Below are positions 16,756 to 23,593 of a stretch of 37,752 bases of DNA, piece by piece; position 1 is the stretch's first letter; each line of letters begins with the position of its first letter. Source of the DNA: Actinomycetota bacterium (GTDB lineage: Bacteria; Actinomycetota; CADDZG01; WHSQ01); NCBI GenBank assembly GCA_009380005.1, contig WHSQ01000016.1:1-37752 (forward strand), in the 5' to 3' direction. The translations under genes were made by a program, and so were the position numbers. Under the pieces are notes generated by a model. It searched no databases. It was given only the letters and a program-made list of their open reading frames with translations, and was not told the origin of the DNA.

Positions 16756-18423
16756 TCACCGGATCGGCAGGTGAGCCGCTTCCGCCACCGACGACCGTGC
16801 GAGTTGATGGTCGTCGGAGGTGAGCGCGAGCTCCGCGAGCCTCCTGCAATCGTCGATCGTGTGTCTCGCCAGCGAGGCGCGTACGAGGGGGAGGCTCGCC
16901 GGAGCCATCGACAGGCTCGTGATCCCCAAGCCCGCCAGCACGAGTGCGAACAGGGGATCGCCTGCCGACTCGCCACAGACGCTCGCGGGGATCGAGGCCG
17001 ACCGCGCGGCGTCGGTGATCGTCCGGATCAGCCGGACCAGCGCGGGTTGCCAGTGATCGAGCAGATCGCTGAGCGCCCCGATGGTTCGATCCGCCGCCGT
17101 CACGTACTGGCTCAGGTCGTTGGTCCCGATGCTGAAGAAGTCGACGACCTCGGCGGCGTCGTCGGCGCAGACCGCCAGTGCAGGCACTTCGACCATGACG
17201 CCCGCGCGCGATAGCCCCTGATCGTGAGCCATGGCGACGAACTCTGCAGCTTCGCCGACCGTGGTGATCATCGGCGCCATCACCCACACGTCCGTCTCGG
17301 AAGCCTTCGCGGCTCGCTGCACGGCTTCGAGCTGACGCTCCAGCACGTCGGCGCGCACACGCTGGGTGCGCACACCTCGCACGCCGAGCGCGGGGTTCAT
17401 CTCCTCACCGAGATCGAGCCACCGAAGCGGCTTGTCGGCGCCGGCATCCAGCGTCCTGACCACGACCTTGCGCTCTCCGAATGCATCGAACACGGCGCGA
17501 TAGGCCTGCTCCTGTTCGTCGACGCTGGGCTCCTCGGCTCGGTCGAGGAACAGGAACTCGGTGCGGAAGAGCCCGACCCCCTCCGAGTCCGCGGCCGACA
17601 CCTCCGCGTCCTTGATCCCCCCGACGTTCGCCAGCAGCCCAACGGCGTGACCGTCCGAGGTCCGTCCCGGACCCGTGCTGGAACGCAACGCGTTCGCCAT
17701 CCATTCGGCTCGCCGCGCGACGTCCTCGAGAAGGCCCGGATCGGGAGAGCGCACGACGACTCCCCGATCGCCATCGACCACGACGGGCTCGCCTTCCGAG
17801 ATGCCGGCGGCCCCCGAGCAGGACACGACGGCCGGGATCGCCAGTGAGCGGGCGATGATGGCGGTGTGGCTCGTCGGGCCCCCCTCACGCGTCACGAGAC
17901 CGAGCACCATCGATGGATCCAACCGAGACGTGTCCGCGGGAGCGAGGTCCTTGGCGACCAGGATGAACGGCTCCGACGACTCGGGAAGTCCCGGCATCGG
18001 CGATCCGACGAGGCTGGCGACGACGCGGGTGCGGATGTCGTCAAGATCCGCGGCCCGCTCCGCCATGTAGCCGCCCGCCGCCTCCAGCAGCGTCTTGAAC
18101 GACTCGAAGGCCTGCGTCACCGCGTGCGTAGCCGGCAGTCCCCCGGAGACGGCCGCAGCGATCTTGTCCCACAGCGCGGGGTCCGTCGCCATCATCGCCT
18201 GGGCCGAGAGGATCTCGGCCACATCCTTGTTGGTGGCCTCGGCCGATCTCTTCTCGAGGAGCATCTCGACCTCGGTCAGTGCGTCGCGGGCCGCTTGGAG
18301 CTCGACTTCGGGATCCTCAGGTGGTTCCGCCGGGCCCAGGTCGTTCACGGCGTCGGTCATATGCCGGACCGGACCGGCGACCGCGCCCGGGGCTCCGGGA
18401 ACCCCGGCCAGCTCTTCAGGCAT
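16756..18423 (-). CDS. ptsI: PTS Enzyme I (phosphoenolpyruvate-protein phosphotransferase)
   Basis: The 555-residue product takes phosphate from phosphoenolpyruvate and passes it to HPr. The N-terminal HPr-binding part is followed by the swivelling domain with the phospho-histidine H186 (GGPTSHTAIIARSLAIPAVV). The PEP-binding TIM barrel shows GVGLFRTEFLFLDRAEEPSV, VVVRTLDAGADKPLRW, NPALGVRGVR, FFSIGTNDLSQYVTAADRT and the active-site Cys region ASVCGESAGDP. The length is close to the usual 570. It overlaps ptsH by eight bases and is the last gene of the PTS operon. Confidence 0.97.
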   Translation of the reverse strand: MPEELAGVPGAPGAVAGPVRHMTDAVNDLGPAEPPEDPEVELQAARDALTEVEMLLEKRSAEATNKDVAEILSAQAMMATDPALWDKIAAAVSGGLPATHAVTQAFESFKTLLEAAGGYMAERAADLDDIRTRVVASLVGSPMPGLPESSEPFILVAKDLAPADTSRLDPSMVLGLVTREGGPTSHTAIIARSLAIPAVVSCSGAAGISEGEPVVVDGDRGVVVRSPDPGLLEDVARRAEWMANALRSSTGPGRTSDGHAVGLLANVGGIKDAEVSAADSEGVGLFRTEFLFLDRAEEPSVDEQEQAYRAVFDAFGERKVVVRTLDAGADKPLRWLDLGEEMNPALGVRGVRTQRVRADVLERQLEAVQRAAKASETDVWVMAPMITTVGEAAEFVAMAHDQGLSRAGVMVEVPALAVCADDAAEVVDFFSIGTNDLSQYVTAADRTIGALSDLLDHWQPALVRLIRTITDAARSASIPASVCGESAGDPLFALVLAGLGITSLSMAPASLPLVRASLARHTIDDCRRLAELALTSDDHQLARSSVAEAAHLPIR

Positions 18424-18697
18424 CGTCTTCGTCGAGATCTCTCTCGATCAAGAGAGCGAGCGCGTCGACCGCCGCATCGGCGCCCTCGCCTTCGGCGGTG
18501 ACGATCACCTCATCGCCCTTCTTCGCCCCCAGCGCAAGGATCGATAGGAGACTTCGGGCATCGACGGGGTCTCCGCCGTTCTTGGCGATCTTCACGATCA
18601 CTGACAACTTCCCAGCTTCCTCAGCGACGAGCTTGGCCGGTCGGGAGTGCAATCCGACGCGCGACCCAACTACAACCGTGCGACTCATCTCCGACAT
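18416..18697 (-). CDS. ptsH: PTS phosphocarrier protein HPr
   Basis: The 93-residue product carries phosphate from Enzyme I to Enzyme IIA. The active site is GSRVGLHSRPAKLV with H17 and the following Arg; Ser replaces the usual Ala of GLHARPA. The region around the regulatory serine (ARSLLSILALGAKKGDEVIV) is present. A second in-frame ATG three codons in (MSRTVVV) is an alternative start. It lies 24 bases after the dehydrogenase and overlaps ptsI. Confidence 0.95.
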   Translation of the reverse strand: MSEMSRTVVVGSRVGLHSRPAKLVAEEAGKLSVIVKIAKNGGDPVDARSLLSILALGAKKGDEVIVTAEGEGADAAVDALALLIERDLDEDDA

Positions 18698-18721
18698 CGC
18701 TGCATCCCTTCACATACTTCG

Positions 18722-19762
18722 TTACGGCGTGATCACGACCTTGATGCTGTGACCACTTCGAACAGCTTCGATCGCATCGTGTACCCGGTCCAATGGGTAC
18801 CGGTCGGTGATCAGGTCACTCACGGGGACAGAACCATCCGCTATGAGCGCCAGGGCTTCGGTGTTCTGCGCCGGCGTCGACCCGTTGGCCCCAACGATCC
18901 TCAGCTCTCGGTAATGAACGAGATTGGAATCGAGCCTGATGGAGGGATCGTCCTTGGGCAGACCACCGAAGAAACTGATCCGCCCCCCTCGGGCAGCCAT
19001 CTGCACGGCCTCCTCCTGCGCCGCACCCGATGCCGCCGCCGTGATGACGACGTCCGCCCCTCGACCTTGCGTCAACTTCAGGACCGCGTCGATCGCGTCG
19101 TCCTTGGTCGTATCGATAGCTGCATCGGGCAGGACCCGTTCCGCAGACATCTCGAGCCGGGACGTGCTTCGTTCGACGAGAACGACCCGGCTCGCTCCAC
19201 GAGCGCGCGCCAAACGCACGTGCAGACAACCGATGGGGCCGGCCCCGATCACCACCACGACGTCCCCTTCGGTCACGCCGGCAAGCTGCTGCCCGTTGAG
19301 GACGCACGCGAGAGGCTCGGTGACCGCAGCCTCCTCGAAACTGGTCGCCTCGGGGATCACATTCAGTCCCTTCACCTTCAGGACCTTGGCGGGTACCACC
19401 AACCACTCGGCGAAGCCTCCGTCGTAGTGGTAGCCGATCGATTCTTGATTGGCGCAGATGCTCATGGAGCGATGCGTACATTCGAAGCATTCGCCGTCCG
19501 GGATGGCTGCGATCATCTGCACGCGGTCACCGGGCGAGAAACCCTCCGTACCAGGGCCGAGCTCTTCGATCTCACCCGTGACCTCGTGTCCCAACACGCG
19601 CGGCGGCACGAGGTGGTGATGCCCGAAGCTGAGTATCTTCGCATCGGTACCGCACGTCCCGCAGGCACGAACGCGCATGAGCAATTCACCCGGACCGGCC
19701 TCGGGCCGTGGCGCCTCCTCGAGGCGAAGATCTCCCGGCGCGTAGAACCTTGCGACCTTCAA
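18722..19762 (-). CDS. Zinc-dependent polyol (phosphate) dehydrogenase, MDR family
   Basis: The product is 346 residues from a TTG start that overlaps the IIA stop (TTGA). The GroES-like domain has catalytic-zinc motifs RACGTCGTDAKILSFGHHH and VLGHEVTGEIEELG. The structural zinc lobe is AAIPDGECFECTHRSMSIC, where the first of the usual four Cys is replaced by Asp, so structural zinc may be altered. The Rossmann motif is VVVIGAGPIGCLHVRLARAR. The sorbitol/threonine/galactitol-1-phosphate dehydrogenase branch is the best match. Its place between IIA and HPr, in an operon with a mannitol-type transporter and a 1-phosphofructokinase-type kinase, suggests it oxidises the phosphorylated polyol delivered by the PTS. 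The regiochemistry is unknown. Confidence 0.85.
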   Translation of the reverse strand: MKVARFYAPGDLRLEEAPRPEAGPGELLMRVRACGTCGTDAKILSFGHHHLVPPRVLGHEVTGEIEELGPGTEGFSPGDRVQMIAAIPDGECFECTHRSMSICANQESIGYHYDGGFAEWLVVPAKVLKVKGLNVIPEATSFEEAAVTEPLACVLNGQQLAGVTEGDVVVVIGAGPIGCLHVRLARARGASRVVLVERSTSRLEMSAERVLPDAAIDTTKDDAIDAVLKLTQGRGADVVITAAASGAAQEEAVQMAARGGRISFFGGLPKDDPSIRLDSNLVHYRELRIVGANGSTPAQNTEALALIADGSVPVSDLITDRYPLDRVHDAIEAVRSGHSIKVVITP

Positions 19763-20208
19763 TTCTCCGCCCCGCTCTTCTCCGGTTCGAGCAGATCGAC
19801 GACATCCTGGGGATCCGCGGTGCTCCGCAGCAGTTCCGCCTTCTCCCCATCAAGCAGGATCTGTGCCAGACGCGCCATCACCTCGGTGTGCTCGTCGGAG
19901 CGCGCCGCGATCGCGATGCAGGCGCGTACGTGCTCGCCCTCCCAGTCGATCCCTTCCGGGTACTGGAGGAACGCGACCGCCGGGCGCTTGATGAACTTGC
20001 GACTCACGTCGGTTCCGTGCGGAAGCGCGAATCCTTCGCCGACGAACGACGATAACGACGCCTCCCGCTCGTGCATCGCGTCGACGTACTCGGCTTCGAC
20101 GGCCCCGATCTGAACGAGCAGCTCCCCGGCTTGCTGGACGGCCTCGCTGCGGGAGGCCGCGCGCAGGCCTACGCGCACGGCCTCCATCGTCAGCAACGTT
20201 CCACCCAT
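19759..20208 (-). CDS. PTS Enzyme IIA, mannitol/fructose type
   Basis: The 149-residue product belongs to the PTS EIIA type-2 family. The phospho-histidine lies in FVGEGFALPHGTDVSR (H64), with the following conserved segments VAFLQYPEGIDW and IAIAARSDEHTEVMARLAQI. It receives phosphate from HPr and passes it to the separate IIB. In Escherichia coli MtlA these three domains are one chain; here they are separate. The ATG overlaps the IIB stop (ATGA). Confidence 0.93.
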   Translation of the reverse strand: MGGTLLTMEAVRVGLRAASRSEAVQQAGELLVQIGAVEAEYVDAMHEREASLSSFVGEGFALPHGTDVSRKFIKRPAVAFLQYPEGIDWEGEHVRACIAIAARSDEHTEVMARLAQILLDGEKAELLRSTADPQDVVDLLEPEKSGAEN

Positions 20209-20516
20209 CAGCTCGTCAGCGCCTCGCCGTCCCGGATCGCCTGCTCGAGCCTGTCGAAAGCCGGATCACCCATGAACATGTTGAACGGTAGGACGACGCT
20301 GTCCGGCGCCTGCTGGCGAGCGCGAGCTTCCAGGCCGACGTGGCAGACGATGACGTCGGGTCGACCCTCGATCCGGTTCACCGCGAGGTGTTCGACCTCC
20401 ACACCGTAAGGGGCGAGCCGCTGGCGCAGCTGGGTGGTCAACAGCACGCTGCTACCCATGCCGGCCTCGCATGCGACGATCACCGACTTGATGTCCGAGC
20501 CCTGGATGCTCGCCAT
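20208..20516 (-). CDS. PTS Enzyme IIB, mannitol type
   Basis: The 102-residue product has the phospho-cysteine P-loop SVIVACEAGMGSS (C16) of the mannitol-class IIB fold. Downstream segments VEHLAVNRIEGRPDVIVCHV and LPFNMFMGDPAFDRL fit the same class. It transfers phosphate from IIA to the sugar alcohol bound in IIC. The gene lies nine bases after the IIC gene and overlaps the IIA gene. Confidence 0.92.
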   Translation of the reverse strand: MASIQGSDIKSVIVACEAGMGSSVLLTTQLRQRLAPYGVEVEHLAVNRIEGRPDVIVCHVGLEARARQQAPDSVVLPFNMFMGDPAFDRLEQAIRDGEALTS

Positions 20517-20525
20517 ACCCCGTCC

Positions 20526-21641
20526 TCATGCCCCCTGCGGCGCGGTCGTCATCGGCCCGGATGCCGGAGCGGTCTCCTCGGCCTCGACCGGCGCCTCTTT
20601 GCTCATCCGGAGGATCCCAACTCCGGTCACGAACGATACGCCCGCAGCGATCAAGATCCCCAGGAGGACGCCGAAGTGGCCTCCCCTCGGAGTGACGGCG
20701 AGGTAGGCGAAGATGCTCCCCGGCGACGGCGTCGCGACCAGGCCCGCACCGGTGACAAGGAAGGTCATGACCCCGGCCGCGCCTCCGGCGATCGCCGCGA
20801 GGATCATCTGCGGCTTCATCAGCACGTAGGGGAAGTAGATCTCGTGGATCCCGCCCAGGAAGTGGATGATGGCCGCGCCCGGAACCGTGGGACGCACGGC
20901 GCGGGGACCCGCCACCCAGAAGGCGAGCAAGATACCGAGGCCGGGCCCGGGGTTGGTTTCGAGCATGAACAGGATGGATTGACCGGCCTCCTTGGCCTCG
21001 GCCACTCCGATCGGCCCAAGGACTCCGTGGTTGATCGCGTTGTTCATGAACAGCACCTTCGCCGGCTCGATCACGATCGATGCGATCGGAAGCAGCCGGT
21101 TATCGACCAGGATCTCCACCCCATCGCCCAGGGCGTTGGTGATGGCCTCGACGATCGGGCCTATCGCCAGGTATCCGACGATCGCCATGGCACCGGACAG
21201 GATGCCCAGAGAGAAGTTGCCGACGAGCATCTCGAAGCCCGATCTGACGCGGCCTTCGACGAGACGGTCGAACCATCTCACCAGCAACGCGGTCGGCGGA
21301 CCGATGAGCATCGCCCCCAGGAACATGGGTATCTCGGTGGCGACGATGATGCCCATCGTGGCTACGGCACCGGCCACGGCACCCCGCTGGCCGTGCACCA
21401 GCCTGCCCCCCGTGTACCCGATGAGCAGGGGCAACAACGTCAGGATCATGGGACCGACCAGCTCGGCAAGGTTCTCGTTGGGGATCCATCCCGTGGGGAT
21501 GAATAGGGCCGTGATCAGACCCCATGCGATGAACGCTCCGATGTTCGGCATGATCATCGCGGCGAGGTTCCCCCCGAACCTCTGGATCGCGGCGCGCACA
21601 CCTCCGCCCGGCGACGCGCTCGTTGCAGCAACGCTACTCAT
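20526..21641 (-). CDS. PTS Enzyme IIC, mannitol-type permease
   Basis: The 371-residue membrane protein transports and presents the sugar alcohol for phosphorylation. Mannitol-class signatures are AAMIMPNIGAFIAWGLITAL, IPTGWIPNENL, IGYTGGRLVHGQRGAVAGAV, FMNNAINHGVLGPIG, ETNPGPGLGILLAFW, and the GGIHEIYFPYVLMKP substrate motif (GIHE). About eight hydrophobic segments are visible. The C-terminal tail is short and acidic with no fused IIB or IIA domain. The start ATG overlaps the kinase stop (ATGA). Confidence 0.95.
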   Translation of the reverse strand: MSSVAATSASPGGGVRAAIQRFGGNLAAMIMPNIGAFIAWGLITALFIPTGWIPNENLAELVGPMILTLLPLLIGYTGGRLVHGQRGAVAGAVATMGIIVATEIPMFLGAMLIGPPTALLVRWFDRLVEGRVRSGFEMLVGNFSLGILSGAMAIVGYLAIGPIVEAITNALGDGVEILVDNRLLPIASIVIEPAKVLFMNNAINHGVLGPIGVAEAKEAGQSILFMLETNPGPGLGILLAFWVAGPRAVRPTVPGAAIIHFLGGIHEIYFPYVLMKPQMILAAIAGGAAGVMTFLVTGAGLVATPSPGSIFAYLAVTPRGGHFGVLLGILIAAGVSFVTGVGILRMSKEAPVEAEETAPASGPMTTAPQGA

Positions 21642-22639
21642 AGCCCACTCCCCTTCCCGTCACCTCGAACCTCCGACTTCGCTGTCGCTTCCAACCTCAT
21701 CGCTTGCCCCAGGACACGATCCGCGACGACGTGCTCGTGCAAGGTCACGGACGAAGCGTCCACCTCATCGGGACCCGGCATCCGGGTGCCGGGCAGACCC
21801 ACCGCCGCCGCGGCCCACGCAACCCCGGTCACGAACGCCTCGACGCTCCCACCACCGCTTGCCAGGAACCCGGCGAGGAGCGCGTCTCCCGCCCCGACGG
21901 AGCTGCGAGGGCTCTCCACGGGAGCCTCTGCATGAGCCCTCTCGGACCCGCTTACATACAACGCGCCGTCGCCACCGAGGCTCGCGATAACGGTCCCCGC
22001 GCCGAGATCGCGTAGCGCCTGCGCGGCCTCGACCGCATCGCCCAGGGTCGCGATCTCGATACCGGTGGCCTCGCTCAGCTCGTCGAGATTCGGCTTGACC
22101 ACGTCGGGACTGGTCGTTAGGGCCTTCAGGAGTGCGGGACCACTCGTATCCACCGCGACGCGCGTATCGCTCCCCGAGAGACGATCGACGAGGAGGGCAT
22201 AGAAGTCGTCCGCCACCCCTGGAGGAAGGCTCCCGCATGCCACGACCCACTCGGCCCCTCTGGCCGCCTCGCTGGTGGCCGCTATCAGAGCGTCGATCTC
22301 GGCCGGCTGGAGGCGGGGGCCGAGCTCATTGAGCTTCGTAACGGTGCCATCCGGCTCGACGATGCTGATGTTGGCTCGGGTGGGTCCGGCGATGGGCACC
22401 TGAAGCGACGGGATACCTTCGTCCTGCAACAGCTTCCCTAGCTGCGCGCCTTCCGAGCCCCCACAAGGGAACACCGCGGTCACCGGGAGCCCGTGCGCAG
22501 CCAGGGCGGCGGCGATATTCACGCCCTTCCCTCCGGAATCGACCCGTCCTCCGGTGGCCCTCGAGACGGCCCCCCGCGAGATCGCCTCGACTTCGACCGT
22601 ACGATCGATGCTGGGATTCGGCGTGAGCGTCACGATCAC
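21638..22639 (-). CDS. fruK: 1-phosphofructokinase-family kinase
   Basis: The product is 333 residues from a GTG start at 22637-22639 (VIVTLTPNPSIDRTVEVEAI). Signatures of the FruK/LacC/PfkB-like kinases are TPNPSIDRTV, GGRVDSGGKGVNIAAALAAH, KPNLDELSEATG, and the active-site SVGAGDALLAGFLASGGG. It most likely phosphorylates fructose-1-phosphate to the 1,6-bisphosphate, but tagatose-6-phosphate kinases belong to the same family. The GTG overlaps the regulator's TGA (GTGA), and the stop overlaps the IIC start. The frame is open much further upstream, but that part is antisense-like shadow of the regulator gene. Confidence 0.92.
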   Translation of the reverse strand: MIVTLTPNPSIDRTVEVEAISRGAVSRATGGRVDSGGKGVNIAAALAAHGLPVTAVFPCGGSEGAQLGKLLQDEGIPSLQVPIAGPTRANISIVEPDGTVTKLNELGPRLQPAEIDALIAATSEAARGAEWVVACGSLPPGVADDFYALLVDRLSGSDTRVAVDTSGPALLKALTTSPDVVKPNLDELSEATGIEIATLGDAVEAAQALRDLGAGTVIASLGGDGALYVSGSERAHAEAPVESPRSSVGAGDALLAGFLASGGGSVEAFVTGVAWAAAAVGLPGTRMPGPDEVDASSVTLHEHVVADRVLGQAMRLEATAKSEVRGDGKGSGL

Positions 22640-23397
22640 GCGCGCACCACCTGCACACCGGTGGCTTCGAGGGCCGGGACGAGCGAGGCGTCGAGCCCGG
22701 TGTCCGTTATCAGCAGCTCCAGGTCTTCCAACGACCCGAAGCGGATGAGGTTGTCGTTGCCGAACTTGGTGTGATCGGCGAGCAGGACGGCGCGCCTCGC
22801 CGACCCGATCATCGCCCCCTTGACCGCAGCTTCGGTCGAGTCCGGGGTGGTCAATCCCCGCTCGATGGAGAACCCGTTCGTCCCGATGAACGCGACATCG
22901 ACGAAGGTGTCCTCTAACGCTCGGGTGGCCCAAACGTCGACCGCCGCAAGCGTTCGACCGCGGACCCTGCCGCCGAGAAAGAGCATGGTCAGGTTGGGCC
23001 GGGCGCTCAGCTTCATGGCGATCGGGAGGCTGTTCGTGACGACCGTCAGCTCGCGATCGCTCGGCAGCACGTCGGCCAACCGTGCCGTGGTCGTGCCGGC
23101 ATCGAGCAGGATCGATCCCTCCCCGGGCAGCTCGTCGAGGGCCGCCTTGGCGATCCTCTCCTTCTCGGCCGTCAGCGCCGCGTCCCGCGCCGCGATCCCC
23201 GGCTCGAAACCCAGTCGATCCAGGGGGATGGCCCCGCCGTGGACCCGGCGCAGCAGGCCGTGTCTCTCCAGGGCCGTCAGGTCCCGCCGCACCGTCTCCG
23301 AGGTGACCCCGAGCACCTTGGTGAGGGCGGTCACCTCGACCCTGCCCCGCTCCCGCGCCTGCTGGAGGATCCGCTGCTGGCGCTCCTCGGCGTACAT
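22636..23397 (-). CDS. DeoR-family transcriptional regulator (FruR-like)
   Basis: The product is 253 residues. The N-terminal winged HTH (about 3-57) reads RQQRILQQARERGRVEVTAL, VTSETVRRDLTALERHGLLR, RVHGGAIP, the DeoR signature. The C-terminal sugar-phosphate sensor domain (about 75-235) has LLDAGTTTARLADVLP, VVTNSLPIAMKL, FLGGRVRG and LLADHTKFG. It is the first gene of the PTS operon and should repress it until a sugar phosphate such as fructose-1-phosphate binds. Direct repeats 28-47 bases upstream of its ATG are a likely operator. Confidence 0.93.
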   Translation of the reverse strand: MYAEERQQRILQQARERGRVEVTALTKVLGVTSETVRRDLTALERHGLLRRVHGGAIPLDRLGFEPGIAARDAALTAEKERIAKAALDELPGEGSILLDAGTTTARLADVLPSDRELTVVTNSLPIAMKLSARPNLTMLFLGGRVRGRTLAAVDVWATRALEDTFVDVAFIGTNGFSIERGLTTPDSTEAAVKGAMIGSARRAVLLADHTKFGNDNLIRFGSLEDLELLITDTGLDASLVPALEATGVQVVRA

Positions 23398-23424
23398 GTG
23401 AGCCCCCCAAGAGCATGTTGAGGT

Positions 23425-23444
23425 TTCTGTGTTTCTCTGTGTTT
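23425..23444 (-). promoter_or_regulatory. Tandem direct repeats, candidate DeoR-family operator
   Basis: TCTGTGTTT occurs twice with a 10-base period (23426-23434 and 23436-23444), that is AAACACAGA on the minus strand, just upstream of the regulator's ATG. Helically phased A-rich direct repeats are typical of DeoR-family operators. The location between the PTS operon and the divergent LVIVD gene fits autoregulation. Confidence 0.55.
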
Positions 23445-23578
23445 ACATTGTTCTCGTTGCGATTGCAAGCCCCTCTCTTGGGTGACGGGCCGGAGGCTTC
23501 CCCACCTGATATCTGATCCGTAGCCCCGTGAGCACACAGCGTTGCTACAGTGCGTGCCGTCAGAGGGGGACTAGTCAC

Positions 23579-23586
23579 AAAGGAGG
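23579..23586 (+). promoter_or_regulatory. Ribosome binding site deciding the TTG start at 23594
   Basis: AAAGGAGG lies seven bases before the TTG at 23594-23596. No ATG or GTG nearby in frame has such a site, and the TTG gives a clean signal peptide. Confidence 0.75.
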
Positions 23587-23593
23587 GCGTCAG

